DNA of 5,269 bases from Patescibacteria group bacterium. Its GTDB lineage: Bacteria; Patescibacteriota; Gracilibacteria; UBA1369. The translations under genes were made by a program, and so were the position numbers. Shown here piece after piece: positions 1 through 5,268 of the stretch (within the stretch, counting starts at the first letter, position 1; every line of letters begins with the position of its first letter). The notes under the pieces are model-generated. The model worked only from the letters and a program-made list of their open reading frames with translations, ran no database searches and was not told where the DNA came from. Where the stretch lies: assembly GCA_018825335.1 (NCBI GenBank), contig JAHJEW010000071.1, positions 1 to 5,269 on the forward strand, given 5' to 3'.

Positions 1-528
1 CATTATTGTATTGCCCACGGAAGTTATTGGGGTCGATGCAATAATTCGTTGGTCGTTAATTGCTATGGCGGTGGCTTCTCCGCTGCGCAAAACATTAATA
101 ATATCGCGCAAATCGGCTGCATGCACCAGGGACTGATTAATCGTATCGGGATTATCACGATCGACAAAAAGCCCGTCATCAAGCGAAATCCTGACTCCAG
201 ACCCCCTTGCCGATTTTAAGCCGACCTTATCTTTGAGTTCATTAAGAGTATCCAGATTTGCGTCTTGTACGTACTGTTTGGCCTTTTCCTGCGCCGCTTC
301 AATTTGATCGCGCAGTGAAACTATCTTTGTTTTTAAGAGCCCCTGCTCATCCAGATAATTGTCAACAAGTTCCTTCTGGACTTTCAATTGATCGGAGAGA
401 AAAGTTGCGGCCGGAATGGAACTTTTTATCTGAACCGTTAATAGGATTCCGATAAAAACTCCAGTTACAATAAAAACCGCGCTCATTTTCCAGTCCCGCC
501 GCCGCTGTCTGGTTTCTTCATAACTCAT
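1..528 (-). CDS. DUF881 family membrane-anchored protein, N-terminal part (C-terminus outside window)
   Basis: The frame is open without a stop from the ATG at 528 down to base 1, giving 176 residues; the C-terminus lies off the left edge. Residues 1-14 are charged (RQRRR at 7-11) and are followed by one hydrophobic segment at about 16-33, which fits a type II membrane anchor. Residues 43-103 are polar and heptad-like, probably coiled coil. The globular part begins near GSGVRISLDDG (109-119) and continues through LVHAADLRDIINVLRSGEA (134-152), AIAINDQRI (154-162) and TPITSVGNTI (166-175). This pattern matches the DUF881 family (YlxW/YlxX of Bacillus), usually about 230-250 residues, so some 60 residues are probably missing. 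The molecular role of the family is unknown; in Firmicutes its genes often sit beside cell-division genes. The ATG at 528 is preferred over an in-frame ATG at codon 15 because it puts the positive residues before the membrane segment. It diverges from murI. Confidence 0.85.
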   Translation of the reverse strand, partial: MSYEETRQRRRDWKMSAVFIVTGVFIGILLTVQIKSSIPAATFLSDQLKVQKELVDNYLDEQGLLKTKIVSLRDQIEAAQEKAKQYVQDANLDTLNELKDKVGLKSARGSGVRISLDDGLFVDRDNPDTINQSLVHAADLRDIINVLRSGEATAIAINDQRIIASTPITSVGNTIM

Positions 529-534
529 ATTTCC

Positions 535-563
535 CTTATACCGTAAAACTTTATGAAGGTGAA
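535..563 (-). promoter_or_regulatory. Candidate sigma70-type promoter for the DUF881 gene
   Basis: On the minus strand TTCACC (563-558) is followed by a 17 bp spacer and TATAAG (540-535). Only six bases (GGAAAT) then separate it from the ATG at 528, so transcription would start at or within a base or two of the start codon. The -35 matches TTGACA at 4 of 6 positions. The -10 matches TATAAT at 5 of 6 but lacks the highly conserved final T. The same stretch contains AAGGGA, which could instead act as a weak, rather close ribosome binding site for a transcript begun further upstream. Confidence 0.45.
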
Positions 564-589
564 GCCCCGCAATGGGCGAAGTCTGCGCC
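564..589. repeat. Overlapping small inverted repeats in the divergent intergenic region
   Basis: GCCC (564-567) pairs with GGGC (574-577) across a six-base loop, and GGCG (575-578) pairs with CGCC (586-589) across a seven-base loop. The two hairpins share bases 575-577, so only one can form at a time. They lie between the outward-facing promoter elements, where a regulator could bind, but the arms are only four base pairs and may be chance in GC-rich sequence. No T-run follows on either strand, so they do not look like a terminator. Confidence 0.2.
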
Positions 590-592
590 TCT

Positions 593-620
593 TTCACCAT
601 GAAGCGCAAATTTGTATAGT
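593..620 (+). promoter_or_regulatory. Candidate upstream promoter for murI
   Basis: TTCACC (593-598), a 16 bp spacer and TATAGT (615-620) form a plausible sigma70-type promoter with start near 627. The resulting leader of about 20 bases has no Shine-Dalgarno sequence. The -35 hexamer is identical to that of the opposing DUF881 promoter (558-563 on the other strand), so the two make a perfect 6 bp inverted repeat with a 29 bp gap. It is an alternative to, or partner of, the closer promoter at 612-640. Confidence 0.3.
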
Positions 621-640
621 CGGGCTCCACACTCTATAAT
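612..640 (+). promoter_or_regulatory. Candidate leaderless promoter for murI
   Basis: TTGTAT (612-617), a 17 bp spacer and a perfect TATAAT (635-640) precede the murI ATG at 647. Six bases (ACCGCC) separate the -10 box from the start codon, so the expected first transcribed base is the A of the ATG or its neighbour. There is no Shine-Dalgarno sequence in this gap or just upstream, which fits a leaderless mRNA. The -35 matches at only 3 of 6 positions, so the call rests mainly on the -10 box and spacing. Confidence 0.55.
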
Positions 641-646
641 ACCGCC

Positions 647-1453
647 ATGATTGGAGTTTTCGATTCCGGCTTTGGCGGACTGACCGTATTAAAGGAATTT
701 TTGCGTGTCCTTCCGAAGTATGACTACATGTACTATGGAGACAATGCCCGTACACCCTATGGCAATCGAAGTCACGAGGCAGTAAAAGCTTTCACGGAGG
801 AGGCGGTAAAATATCTTTTCGATAAAGGCTGCAGGCTTATTATCATCGCCTGCAACACCGCGTCTTCACAGGTTCTGCGTGAGCTGCAACAGGAATACCT
901 GCGTACACCGGATGTTAAAGATCGAAAAATTCTCGGGGTGATCAGGCCGCTGGCGGAACAGGCCGTGAAAATCACCAGAAACGGAAATATTGGAGTGGTG
1001 GGAACCCGCGGAACAATAGAGTCAAAAAGCTATGAAACGGAAATAAAACATTTAAATCCGGCCGTTCATGTACACGGCAGGGCATGTCCGCTGCTTGTGC
1101 CTTTGGTGGAAGAAGGATGGAGCCATAAACCGGAAAGCCGCATGATCCTTAAAAAATACCTTATTCCACTTAAAAGCGAAAATGTGGACACTTTGATTTT
1201 AGGATGTACTCATTACCAGTTCATGCTGCAGGAGTTTAAACGGATCATGGGGAAGAAAGTACAGGTGCCAAACCCGGGAGAAATCATCGCCGCGTCGCTT
1301 AAAGATTACCTGAAAAGACATCCGGAAATAGAAACTCTGCTTACCCGAAAAGGCGGGCGCCATTTCCTGACTACGGACGATCCGCAGCGCTTTGCACAAG
1401 TCGGTGGCGCCTTCATGGGTACCCGCCTGGAAAACGTAAAAAAAACCGTATGA
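647..1453 (+). CDS. murI: Glutamate racemase
   Basis: Interconverts L- and D-glutamate in the cytoplasm without a cofactor, supplying D-glutamate to MurD for peptidoglycan. The 268 residues match the usual family length of about 255-285. IGVFDSGFGGLTVL (2-15) opens the protein and contains the D6-S7 pair. YYGDNARTPYG (29-39) is the substrate-site loop. Catalytic C69 lies in ACNTASS (68-74) and the second catalytic C187 in LGCTHY (185-190). The C-terminal HFLTTDDPQRF (239-249) and GAFMG (254-258) are also typical. The two-cysteine arrangement with the CNT motif favours MurI over aspartate racemase. The ATG at 647 is the natural start because the conserved IGVFDSG follows at once. There is no Shine-Dalgarno, and a TATAAT box six bases upstream suggests leaderless expression. 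The TGA stop overlaps the ATG of the next gene (ATGA), implying translational coupling. Confidence 0.96.
   Translation: MIGVFDSGFGGLTVLKEFLRVLPKYDYMYYGDNARTPYGNRSHEAVKAFTEEAVKYLFDKGCRLIIIACNTASSQVLRELQQEYLRTPDVKDRKILGVIRPLAEQAVKITRNGNIGVVGTRGTIESKSYETEIKHLNPAVHVHGRACPLLVPLVEEGWSHKPESRMILKKYLIPLKSENVDTLILGCTHYQFMLQEFKRIMGKKVQVPNPGEIIAASLKDYLKRHPEIETLLTRKGGRHFLTTDDPQRFAQVGGAFMGTRLENVKKTV
1438..1445 (+). other. A8 tract with in-phase -1 slippery heptamer at the end of murI
   Basis: The last codons of murI read GTA AAA AAA ACC GTA TGA. This puts A AAA AAA (1438-1444) in the exact zero-frame phase of a classic -1 frameshift heptamer. A -1 slip, or one extra A added by RNA polymerase, would bypass the TGA and continue through AAC CGT into the ATG frame of the downstream gene, giving a MurI fusion. 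No clear stimulatory stem-loop or upstream Shine-Dalgarno was recognised, so function is uncertain; A-runs also occur by chance. Confidence 0.2.
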
Positions 1454-2604
1454 CCGACCGGGCGAAAATTTTTGCAGCACTACTATTCCTCCTTTTTTTA
1501 TTTAGTCTGGTTATCGATACCAATGTAATCGAGTTTATTGAACAGTCCCGTACCGAAATCCTCAATTGCATGATGGTTCTGATTACCGATGCCGGAATTT
1601 TCCTTATTTTAAGCGTTATAGCCACTTTCCTGATTGTAACGCGACGCTATAAAGAACTGCTTATGGTGGCTGCGGCCTGTCTGTTTGCCCTTGAATCCGG
1701 CTATATAATTAAAAAACTTTTTCAAATCCCGCGGCCCGATCATCTGACTACCCAACTCACTTATGCCACCGGCTACACTTTTCCCAGCCTTCACGCTGCA
1801 ATTTCTTTTGCGATCATCCCTTTCATCCGGCGTCTGTTTAAAAAAAAATGGGTCGAATATGGAATTGTTATTTTACTGCTTTCCATAGCGGGCAGCCGCA
1901 TTTATCTGGGCGTGCATTACCTCAGCGACATTCTATTCGGAGGCCTTCTTGGATACCTTTTCGCCTGGACAATCATTAGCATGGAGCAGCGTTATGAAAT
2001 CGCTGAGCGCTTTATTTACCACGTTCTTAGCCGACGGGAAGTTCGTCGCCAGGTTGCCCATCTTTTAACAGGCCTGCTGATAATCATTCTAATTAAACTT
2101 AATATCCTGAACCTAACCGGACTTGGCGCCATAACGCTGGTAGGAGGCGCACTGGCAATCATCTCACGCTATAAAAAAATTCCGTTTATCCACAAATTAC
2201 TGGAGACGTTCGAACGCCCGCAGCAAATGGAAAAATTCCCGGGTAAAGGCAGTTTTTTTCTGGTGCTGGGATCGTTTCTGGCCCTCCTGCTCTTCTCCGA
2301 GCCAATAGCCCTGGCCGCCATCGCCATCATGGCCGTGGGCGATTCGCTTACAACAATAATAGGAATTTATTTTGGTAAGATAAAAAGCCCGCTCAATTCC
2401 ATGAAACATCTGGAAGGAACAATGCTCGCCATTATTGCCGGAACAATAGCCGCATATAATTTCGTCCCGTTCCAGCTGGCTTTTTTCGGCGCGGTTGTCG
2501 CGATGCTGTTTGAAGCGCTCACTATAAAGCACATCGACCGCATACTGGATGACAACCTGCTAATCCCTCTCATAGCGGGAGGTGTAATGAGTATGATTCT
2601 ATAG
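1450..2604 (+). CDS. PAP2 phosphatase fused to dolichol-kinase/Dgk1-type CTP-dependent lipid kinase
   Basis: A 384-residue integral membrane protein with two enzyme domains. Residues 1-180 are a PAP2-type phosphatase with every signature: K88-x6-R95-P96, P112-S113-L114-H115, and S149-R150-x5-H156-x3-D160. Six predicted helices (about 7-23, 46-63, 69-87, 113-126, 135-149, 161-178) put these residues outside and the basic loops 127-133 and 181-200 in the cytoplasm. Residues about 195-384 resemble dolichol/phytol/diacylglycerol kinases that use CTP: REVRRQVAHLLTG (196-208), FPGKGSFF (263-270), VGDSLTTIIG (296-305), KHLEGT (319-324) and DDNLLIPL (367-374). D298 and G305 are seven apart, like the D177 and G184 recalled as essential in yeast Dgk1. 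The usual RRK is RRQ here (Q201). Likely substrates (inferred) are undecaprenyl pyrophosphate and undecaprenol, both yielding undecaprenyl phosphate. It overlaps murI by 4 bp, with no Shine-Dalgarno. An A9 tract (1840-1848, F130-KKK) is a possible slippage site, but the frame is intact on both sides. Confidence 0.88.
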   Translation: MTDRAKIFAALLFLLFLFSLVIDTNVIEFIEQSRTEILNCMMVLITDAGIFLILSVIATFLIVTRRYKELLMVAAACLFALESGYIIKKLFQIPRPDHLTTQLTYATGYTFPSLHAAISFAIIPFIRRLFKKKWVEYGIVILLLSIAGSRIYLGVHYLSDILFGGLLGYLFAWTIISMEQRYEIAERFIYHVLSRREVRRQVAHLLTGLLIIILIKLNILNLTGLGAITLVGGALAIISRYKKIPFIHKLLETFERPQQMEKFPGKGSFFLVLGSFLALLLFSEPIALAAIAIMAVGDSLTTIIGIYFGKIKSPLNSMKHLEGTMLAIIAGTIAAYNFVPFQLAFFGAVVAMLFEALTIKHIDRILDDNLLIPLIAGGVMSMIL

Positions 2605-2608
2605 GAAA

Positions 2609-4411
2609 CTACTCCCACTCAATCGTCCCCGGCGGCTTGTTTGTAACATCGTAGAACACCGCGGTAATGCCGTCGATCTTCGAAAGCCGCTCTGTGAGCT
2701 CGCAGAGTAGACCCTCATCCATCTTGTAATAATTCGCCGTCATTGCCTCTTCCGATTCCACCGGCCGTAAAATAATCGACTCTCCGAAATCACGATTGAC
2801 GCTCAAGGGCACCATCACTGTGGGGAATTGCCAGATGTCCCGATTCAAACCTTTTTCATGAATAAAACCGTCAACTATCGCATCCGCTTCCTGTAAAAGT
2901 GCAATCCGCTCACGCGTTAAAAAAGCTCTGTGAATATTTATTTCTTCAATATTTTGAGGATACAAAGTCCACACAACGCGATTGATTTCTTCAAACCGGT
3001 TAATCAGATCCGTTGCTATTTTGCCAAGATCATCAAAAGAAGCATCACCCAAAATCGCCATAGGATTACGATACGTCCGGGAGTCTCCCTGAACGCCGAC
3101 ACTCATAATCGGCAAAACAAAAACCTCCAGCTTCTTCGGGGCGAGTTCGTCATCAATTTTTTCCTGTAGTAAATTGTAATTGCGGGGATACCTTTCTTCC
3201 TGCGCGCAAAGGCAGCGGACGCCGAGTCCGGGACCCGGAAAAGGATGTCTTTGAACCAGATTCTCACTAAGACCGAGTTTCTCCCCGACCTGCCTGACCT
3301 CGTCTTTATAAAGCTGGGAAAGAGGTTCAATGACTTTGCCCTGTTTTATAAGTTCCTCAATTTGCTGGACGCGATTATGGTGAGTCTTGATCCTTGCGGC
3401 ATACTTTGTGCCGCCGCTTTCGATTGTGTCGGGATAGATAGTTCCCTGCCCCAGCAGCCACTCATCGGGATTCAGACCAAGTTCCAGTACAACCTTCTCC
3501 TGAACCCTTAGAAAAAGATCACCGATTATTTTTCTTTTTGCCTCGGGATTATAAATCCTTTGCAGAGCTTCAAAAAAAATATCGCCCGCATCTTTAACGT
3601 GAAGATTATTAAATCCGGCCTCCCTGAGACTTTTTTCCACATTCTGCCGTTCGTTTTTTCGCATCAGTCCCGTATCAACAAACAGACCGTAAACGCGGTC
3701 GGGCCCGAGCGCCTTATCCAGAAGCACAAACGCAACGGTGGAATCCACGCCGCCGCTCACCATCATAAAAACCTTTTTATCACCGACTTTTTCTTTCACG
3801 GCGGCGATTTCATTTTCGATAAACCGGTCAATACTCCACTCCTTCGCGGCCCCGCAAATATCCAGAAAATTCTCCAGCATTTTCATGCCCGATTTGGTGT
3901 GCGTAACCTCCAGATGAAACTGTGTCCCGAAAAAATTCTTTTTAAAATTACCAAGTGCGGCCCACTGCCCCGTTTTTGTTGAACCGATAACCTCGTATCC
4001 CGGCGGCAGCTCCATGACCGTGTCGCCATGACTCATCCACACAATTTCTTTTGATTTAAGGCCCTTAAAAATTCCTTCACTTTTCTTTACCTCAATTTCC
4101 GCAATCCCGTATTCCCGGGACTCCGGCTCATGCTTAACCTGCGCGCCCTGCATATGTGCGAGGAGCTGATGCCCGTAGCAGATGCCCAGAATCGGAATTC
4201 CAAGATCCAGAATGGCCGGATCTGCCTTAAGCGAATCGCGGTCATAAACACTCTGCGGTCCACCGGAAAAAATAATTCCTTTATAATCTTTCAGGATGTC
4301 CGCCTTTGTATTGGGATCCAGAATCTCACTGTATACCCCAAGCCTGCGCACGCGGTTCGCGATCAAATGCGCGTACTGTCCTCCGAAATCCAAAACCGCA
4401 ATTTTATCCAT
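2609..4411 (-). CDS. guaA: GMP synthase (glutamine-hydrolysing), long form
   Basis: Converts XMP to GMP with ATP and glutamine in the cytoplasm, the last step of guanine nucleotide synthesis. The class I amidotransferase domain (about 1-190) has GICYGHQ with nucleophile C78, and H166 and E168 in QFHLEV, completing the triad. The ATP-pyrophosphatase domain (about 195-400) has the P-loop SGGVDST (219-225), FVDTGLMR (244-251), GQGTIYPDTIES (321-332) and HPFPGPGLGVR (389-399). It ends in KPPGTIEWE (592-600), the XMP-binding tail. E. coli GuaA is about 525 residues; the excess is in the dimerisation region, which looks duplicated (about 411-485 and 500-600), as in human GMP synthase and, from memory, Leptospira. 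The usual P in QFHPEV is L167. The ATG lies 2 bp after the stop of the upstream Wzy_C gene with no Shine-Dalgarno, implying coupling or its own leaderless promoter. Its TAG stop faces the convergent fusion gene across 4 bp. Confidence 0.97.
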   Translation of the reverse strand: MDKIAVLDFGGQYAHLIANRVRRLGVYSEILDPNTKADILKDYKGIIFSGGPQSVYDRDSLKADPAILDLGIPILGICYGHQLLAHMQGAQVKHEPESREYGIAEIEVKKSEGIFKGLKSKEIVWMSHGDTVMELPPGYEVIGSTKTGQWAALGNFKKNFFGTQFHLEVTHTKSGMKMLENFLDICGAAKEWSIDRFIENEIAAVKEKVGDKKVFMMVSGGVDSTVAFVLLDKALGPDRVYGLFVDTGLMRKNERQNVEKSLREAGFNNLHVKDAGDIFFEALQRIYNPEAKRKIIGDLFLRVQEKVVLELGLNPDEWLLGQGTIYPDTIESGGTKYAARIKTHHNRVQQIEELIKQGKVIEPLSQLYKDEVRQVGEKLGLSENLVQRHPFPGPGLGVRCLCAQEERYPRNYNLLQEKIDDELAPKKLEVFVLPIMSVGVQGDSRTYRNPMAILGDASFDDLGKIATDLINRFEEINRVVWTLYPQNIEEINIHRAFLTRERIALLQEADAIVDGFIHEKGLNRDIWQFPTVMVPLSVNRDFGESIILRPVESEEAMTANYYKMDEGLLCELTERLSKIDGITAVFYDVTNKPPGTIEWE

Positions 4412-4413
4412 GG

Positions 4414-5268
4414 CTATTTTTTACCACGAACCGGCAGCCGGTACAAATAGGCGAACATAATCATGAGCCAGAATATATAGGCTGTGTCCTGTTTCCAGTA
4501 CCAGGAGTCAATCAGTCCGTGCACCATTATTGCCACGATCACGAAAACCGCCGGACTGCCCGGGTCGAATTTTGTGCGCCAGAAAAGCCCAAGAATAAGA
4601 ATAATCATGGCCAGAAAGCCGAAAAAGCCCAGTGAAGTCCAGAAACTTAGAAAGAAATTATGCGCGTGCGGAGGAACATGCGACTCGTTCAGTTCATGCT
4701 CAAGCACCTCCTGCTGATGGGCCGCAAAATAATTTTGGTACTGATTCATCCCAACCCCAAGCAGCGGATTGGTCAGAATCATGGAAAGATCCATCCGGTA
4801 AATATCCCCGCGGCTGGCCGCGGAATTAGCATAACGATAGTCCGATTCACCGGTTAAAACCTGGTATTTCCAGGTTGTATGCTGATGCAGATAGCCCGCA
4901 CCAATCACGGCGGAAATAATTAAAAGAGATATTACAAATTTCTTATATGGCTGCGCGCGGAAGAGATAAAGTGTAATACCCGCAATCACAGCAGCATATC
5001 CGCCATACGACTGCGTAAGATAGAGAGTGACGGAAGTAAGTAGAAAGAGTAATGGGTACGGCCACCTGCCGCGCGTGGAAAACGCCTTAATGAAAAAAAG
5101 TACCACAGCCGGCGTCACAAAGAACGCCGCCCAGTTCGCGCTGGAAGACTTAAGCGTCACAAAATCAATAAACGGCCAGACCAGCCGCCCCATAAAATCC
5201 TTGGACTCACCCGGGAAAAATCCGCCGAAATACTGTGCCAGGGCGGCAACGCAAAAAACTCCCACCAT
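4414..5268 (-). CDS. O-antigen ligase/polymerase family protein (Wzy_C), C-terminal part; N-terminus outside window
   Basis: At least 284 residues are open from the right edge to a TAG stop. The ATG at 5268 lies at the edge, and family members usually exceed 400 residues with 10-12 helices, so the real start is probably beyond the window. Hydrophobic segments lie at about 43-61, 71-84, 87-104, 109-126, 205-230, 238-253 and 260-277. The large extracytoplasmic loop (about 127-204) carries the Wzy_C pattern: SRGDIYRMDLSMI (152-164) with R153, NPLLGVGMNQY (167-177) and HAHNFFLSFW (201-210), followed by HGLIDSWYW (250-258). Such proteins join lipid-linked glycans, either polymerising repeat units or transferring chains to lipid A or to protein. 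The sequence alone does not separate ligase (WaaL), polymerase (Wzy) and protein oligosaccharyltransferase. The basic tail RLPVRGKK is probably cytoplasmic. It ends 2 bp before guaA, so the two are probably co-transcribed. Confidence 0.87.
   Translation of the reverse strand: MVGVFCVAALAQYFGGFFPGESKDFMGRLVWPFIDFVTLKSSSANWAAFFVTPAVVLFFIKAFSTRGRWPYPLLFLLTSVTLYLTQSYGGYAAVIAGITLYLFRAQPYKKFVISLLIISAVIGAGYLHQHTTWKYQVLTGESDYRYANSAASRGDIYRMDLSMILTNPLLGVGMNQYQNYFAAHQQEVLEHELNESHVPPHAHNFFLSFWTSLGFFGFLAMIILILGLFWRTKFDPGSPAVFVIVAIMVHGLIDSWYWKQDTAYIFWLMIMFAYLYRLPVRGKK
4418..4446 (-). promoter_or_regulatory. Weak candidate leaderless promoter for guaA inside the Wzy_C gene
   Basis: On the minus strand TTGTAC (4446-4441), a 17 bp spacer and TAAAAA (4423-4418) are followed by six bases and the guaA ATG. 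The geometry is the same as upstream of murI (TTGTAT, 17 bp, TATAAT, six bases, ATG). The -10 box is poor (4 of 6, no final T) and the element lies within codons for the basic tail of the upstream gene. The arrangement may be chance, with guaA simply read through from upstream. Confidence 0.2.
4430..4442. repeat. Interrupted palindrome ACCGGC-A-GCCGGT just upstream of guaA
   Basis: The two arms (4430-4435 and 4437-4442) are perfect 6 bp inverted repeats around one central base, 19 bp before the guaA start codon and inside the last codons of the Wzy_C gene. It overlaps the spacer and the edge of the candidate -35 of the weak guaA promoter, a place where an operator could act. It could also be coincidence imposed by the coding sequence. 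An A-run rather than a T-run follows in the guaA direction, so it is not a terminator. Confidence 0.2.

Noticed and set aside
258..455. A 65-codon plus-strand open frame at the left edge
   Set aside because: It is antisense to the DUF881 coding region, which has clear family motifs on the other strand.
1840..1848. A9 tract in the fusion gene as a possible frameshift or pseudogene signal
   Set aside because: PAP2 motifs before it (88-115) and after it (149-160) are in the same frame with normal spacing, so the gene is intact; the tract encodes a lysine-rich cytoplasmic loop.
2197..2618. Two minus-strand open frames of 111 and 83 codons under the kinase domain
   Set aside because: Both are antisense to the kinase half of the fusion, whose motifs and membrane pattern are convincing; no homology is recognised for either.
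2612..2660. GC-rich sequence after the convergent junction as a terminator
   Set aside because: No stem with matching arms followed by a T-run could be found on either strand; the bases encode the conserved GuaA C-terminus.
3560..3982. A 140-codon open frame on the plus strand
   Set aside because: It lies wholly antisense to the P-loop and amidotransferase part of guaA, shows no recognisable domain and has no ribosome binding site; it is a shadow of guaA codon use.
4130..4635. Two overlapping plus-strand open frames spanning the guaA start and the Wzy_C tail
   Set aside because: They are antisense to two well-supported genes, and the products look like low-complexity reverse-strand translation.
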